Source: an uncultured Methylococcaceae bacterium
GTDB lineage: Bacteria > Pseudomonadota > Gammaproteobacteria > Methylococcales > Methylomonadaceae
DNA length: 10,990 nt
Assembly (NCBI GenBank): GCA_903939355.1
Contig: CAJAHC010000357.1
Location: forward strand, 1-10,990
Reading direction: 5' to 3'
Shown: in pieces, positions 10,243-10,990 of the stretch
Layout: every line of letters starts with the position of its first letter
Numbering within the stretch: position 1 is the stretch's first letter
Notes under the pieces: generated by a model
Seen by the model: the letters and a program-made list of their open reading frames with translations, nothing else
The model's database searches: none
Told to the model about the DNA's origin: nothing
Program-made: the position numbers and the translations under genes

Positions 10243-10446
10243 TCAAAACTTATAACTGATTGCTGCTCGCAATGTATTATTCGACAAGTTAAGCTGACGA
10301 TTCTGCCATCTGTCACCAGGCGATAACTGAACACTACCATAGTCATCATAAATGTATTCAGCTCTTAATAGAAGATTGTTTTTAAGAGCGTACTCTGCTC
10401 CTCCACCAATGCTACCTCCAACTAGAGTTTGAGATACTTGTCGATT
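10243..10446 (-). pseudogene. C-terminal remnant of an OmpA-like outer-membrane beta-barrel protein
   Basis: The minus strand from 10446 to the TGA at 10243-10245 reads open for 67 codons without a start. It contains VSQTLVGGSIGGGAEYAL, then NNLLLRAEYIYDDYGSV, and ends LRAAISYKF-stop. Alternating hydrophobic residues, the GGGAEYAL...RAEY(I)Y-D-(Y/F)G pattern and a C-terminal Phe (recognised by the BAM machinery) are hallmarks of the last strands of small outer-membrane beta-barrel proteins (Omp_beta_brl type). Everything upstream of about the last 60 residues is missing. The frame stops at TAG 10447-10449, inside the DUF2442 gene, whose own stop lies within this remnant. I infer that insertion or deletion joined the cassette to an older porin gene. 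It fills most of the 296-bp space between katG and the DUF2442 gene. Confidence 0.75.
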
Positions 10447-10709
10447 CTACGTTTCAACTCATAACGACGATAAGGATTACGTTTTATTTCATAGTACATA
10501 GTATCTGGCGCTAGATCCAATCCATTTGGCCAAACCAATACACCATTATCAACTTCAGCGCAACTTACCAAATCATCGTTTTGCAAGGGTTCAAAAACAC
10601 CTGTACAAAAAGAACGATCAATATGCAAGATACCAGAAAGACCATCGGCAAAGCGAATAGCCAGTTCACGCCCAGCAATATATTTCACCTCTAATACATC
10701 CCAATACAT
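10422..10709 (-). CDS. DUF2442 domain protein
   Basis: This 95-residue small soluble protein matches the DUF2442 pattern: FADGLSGILHIDRSF in the first half, then GVFEPL, then VDNGVLVWPNGLDLAPDTMYYEI. Its biochemical role is not established. DUF2442 genes very often sit next to DUF4160 genes, and the pair is discussed as toxin-antitoxin-like. Here it begins 13 nt after the DUF4160 gene, with AGGT 9 nt before the ATG, so the two are cotranscribed. The usual domain ends near YYEIKR; the basic extension after it (to KYLKL) runs into outer-membrane-protein remnant sequence and may be partly acquired at the junction. There is no signal peptide. Confidence 0.82.
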   Translation of the reverse strand: MYWDVLEVKYIAGRELAIRFADGLSGILHIDRSFCTGVFEPLQNDDLVSCAEVDNGVLVWPNGLDLAPDTMYYEIKRNPYRRYELKRRIDKYLKL

Positions 10710-10722
10710 TACAGATTACCTA

Positions 10723-10983
10723 TTATTTTAATGGATCAATGGGATTTGGATCTTGATTAGCTTGGCACAAATCCCAATCAGCCAACAATTCTGCTTGATG
10801 CAGTTCCGCCCAATCAAGAACCAACTGGGTTGCTCGACGAGGCAAGCTACCTTCACTTATACATAACTCGCGAATATTAACAGTTGCCTTATATTCAGCA
10901 TAACTGGTGTGAAAGTGAGGTGGTGCATGCTCATCCCAGAACATTTGAATGACAATTCCGTAAAACATGCTAATGGTTGGCAT
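10723..10983 (-). CDS. DUF4160 domain protein
   Basis: The protein has 86 residues. The start MPTISMFYGIVIQMF followed by HAPPHFHTSYAEYKATVNI is the DUF4160 signature (PTI..F.G..I.M...ehpPPHfH..Y....a...I). The second half GSLPRRATQLVLDWAELHQAELLADW is also typical. The function is unproven; by context it is the partner of the adjacent DUF2442 protein and is a toxin-antitoxin-like candidate. The start is the family's usual MPTI, but only 7 nt of upstream sequence lie in the window, so its promoter and ribosome binding site cannot be seen. The stop TAA is 13 nt before the DUF2442 start. Confidence 0.85.
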   Translation of the reverse strand: MPTISMFYGIVIQMFWDEHAPPHFHTSYAEYKATVNIRELCISEGSLPRRATQLVLDWAELHQAELLADWDLCQANQDPNPIDPLK

Positions 10984-10990
10984 AGATGAA

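Overview
The window is a piece of a low-GC (roughly 40% by eye) gammaproteobacterial chromosome. The main evidence is the gene order folC (3' end) - SPOR/DedD protein - cvpA - purF - metZ, a classic gammaproteobacterial purine/folate neighbourhood. I cannot name the genus from sequence alone.

Positions 1-5501 (+ strand) hold compact, intact housekeeping genes: the end of folC, a DedD-type SPOR cell-division protein 4 nt later, the membrane protein CvpA, PurF (first committed step of purine synthesis), MetZ (direct sulfhydrylation route to homocysteine) and a PfkB-family sugar kinase that resembles YihV-type kinases. Except for the DedD gene, these starts have no obvious Shine-Dalgarno sequence.

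Positions 5633-6909 hold a complete 1271-bp IS3-family element (IS150/IS911-like organisation). It has 28-bp imperfect terminal inverted repeats, a 3-bp AAT target duplication, orfA, an in-frame A AAA AAG slippery site and orfB. OrfB is killed by one in-frame TAA between the second catalytic Asp and the Glu. The D-35-E spacing is exact when that codon is counted as sense, so the element looks like a recent arrival that died by point mutation.

Positions 6910-7854 are mostly non-coding around a well-formed tRNA-Arg(UCG) on the minus strand. Below the tRNA lies what looks like a decayed gene for a small membrane protein, with no ATG and a TGA where Trp would fit. Above it lies a sequence resembling the boxA antitermination signal of rRNA leaders, preceded by a small hairpin and a TATAAT with a GC-rich discriminator.

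Positions 7855-10095 (- strand) encode a catalase-peroxidase, KatG, with an N-terminal signal peptide. It is best started at a TTG preceded by a good Shine-Dalgarno, and is therefore probably periplasmic. Upstream of it, 10243-10446 is the C-terminal stump of an outer-membrane beta-barrel protein, ending in the Tyr-Lys-Phe-stop typical of such proteins. It is abutted by a two-gene DUF4160-DUF2442 cassette (10983-10422, - strand), whose second gene terminates inside the stump. The right half (IS element, stumps, cassette, secreted catalase) therefore reads as an accessory, rearranged region next to a conserved biosynthetic block.
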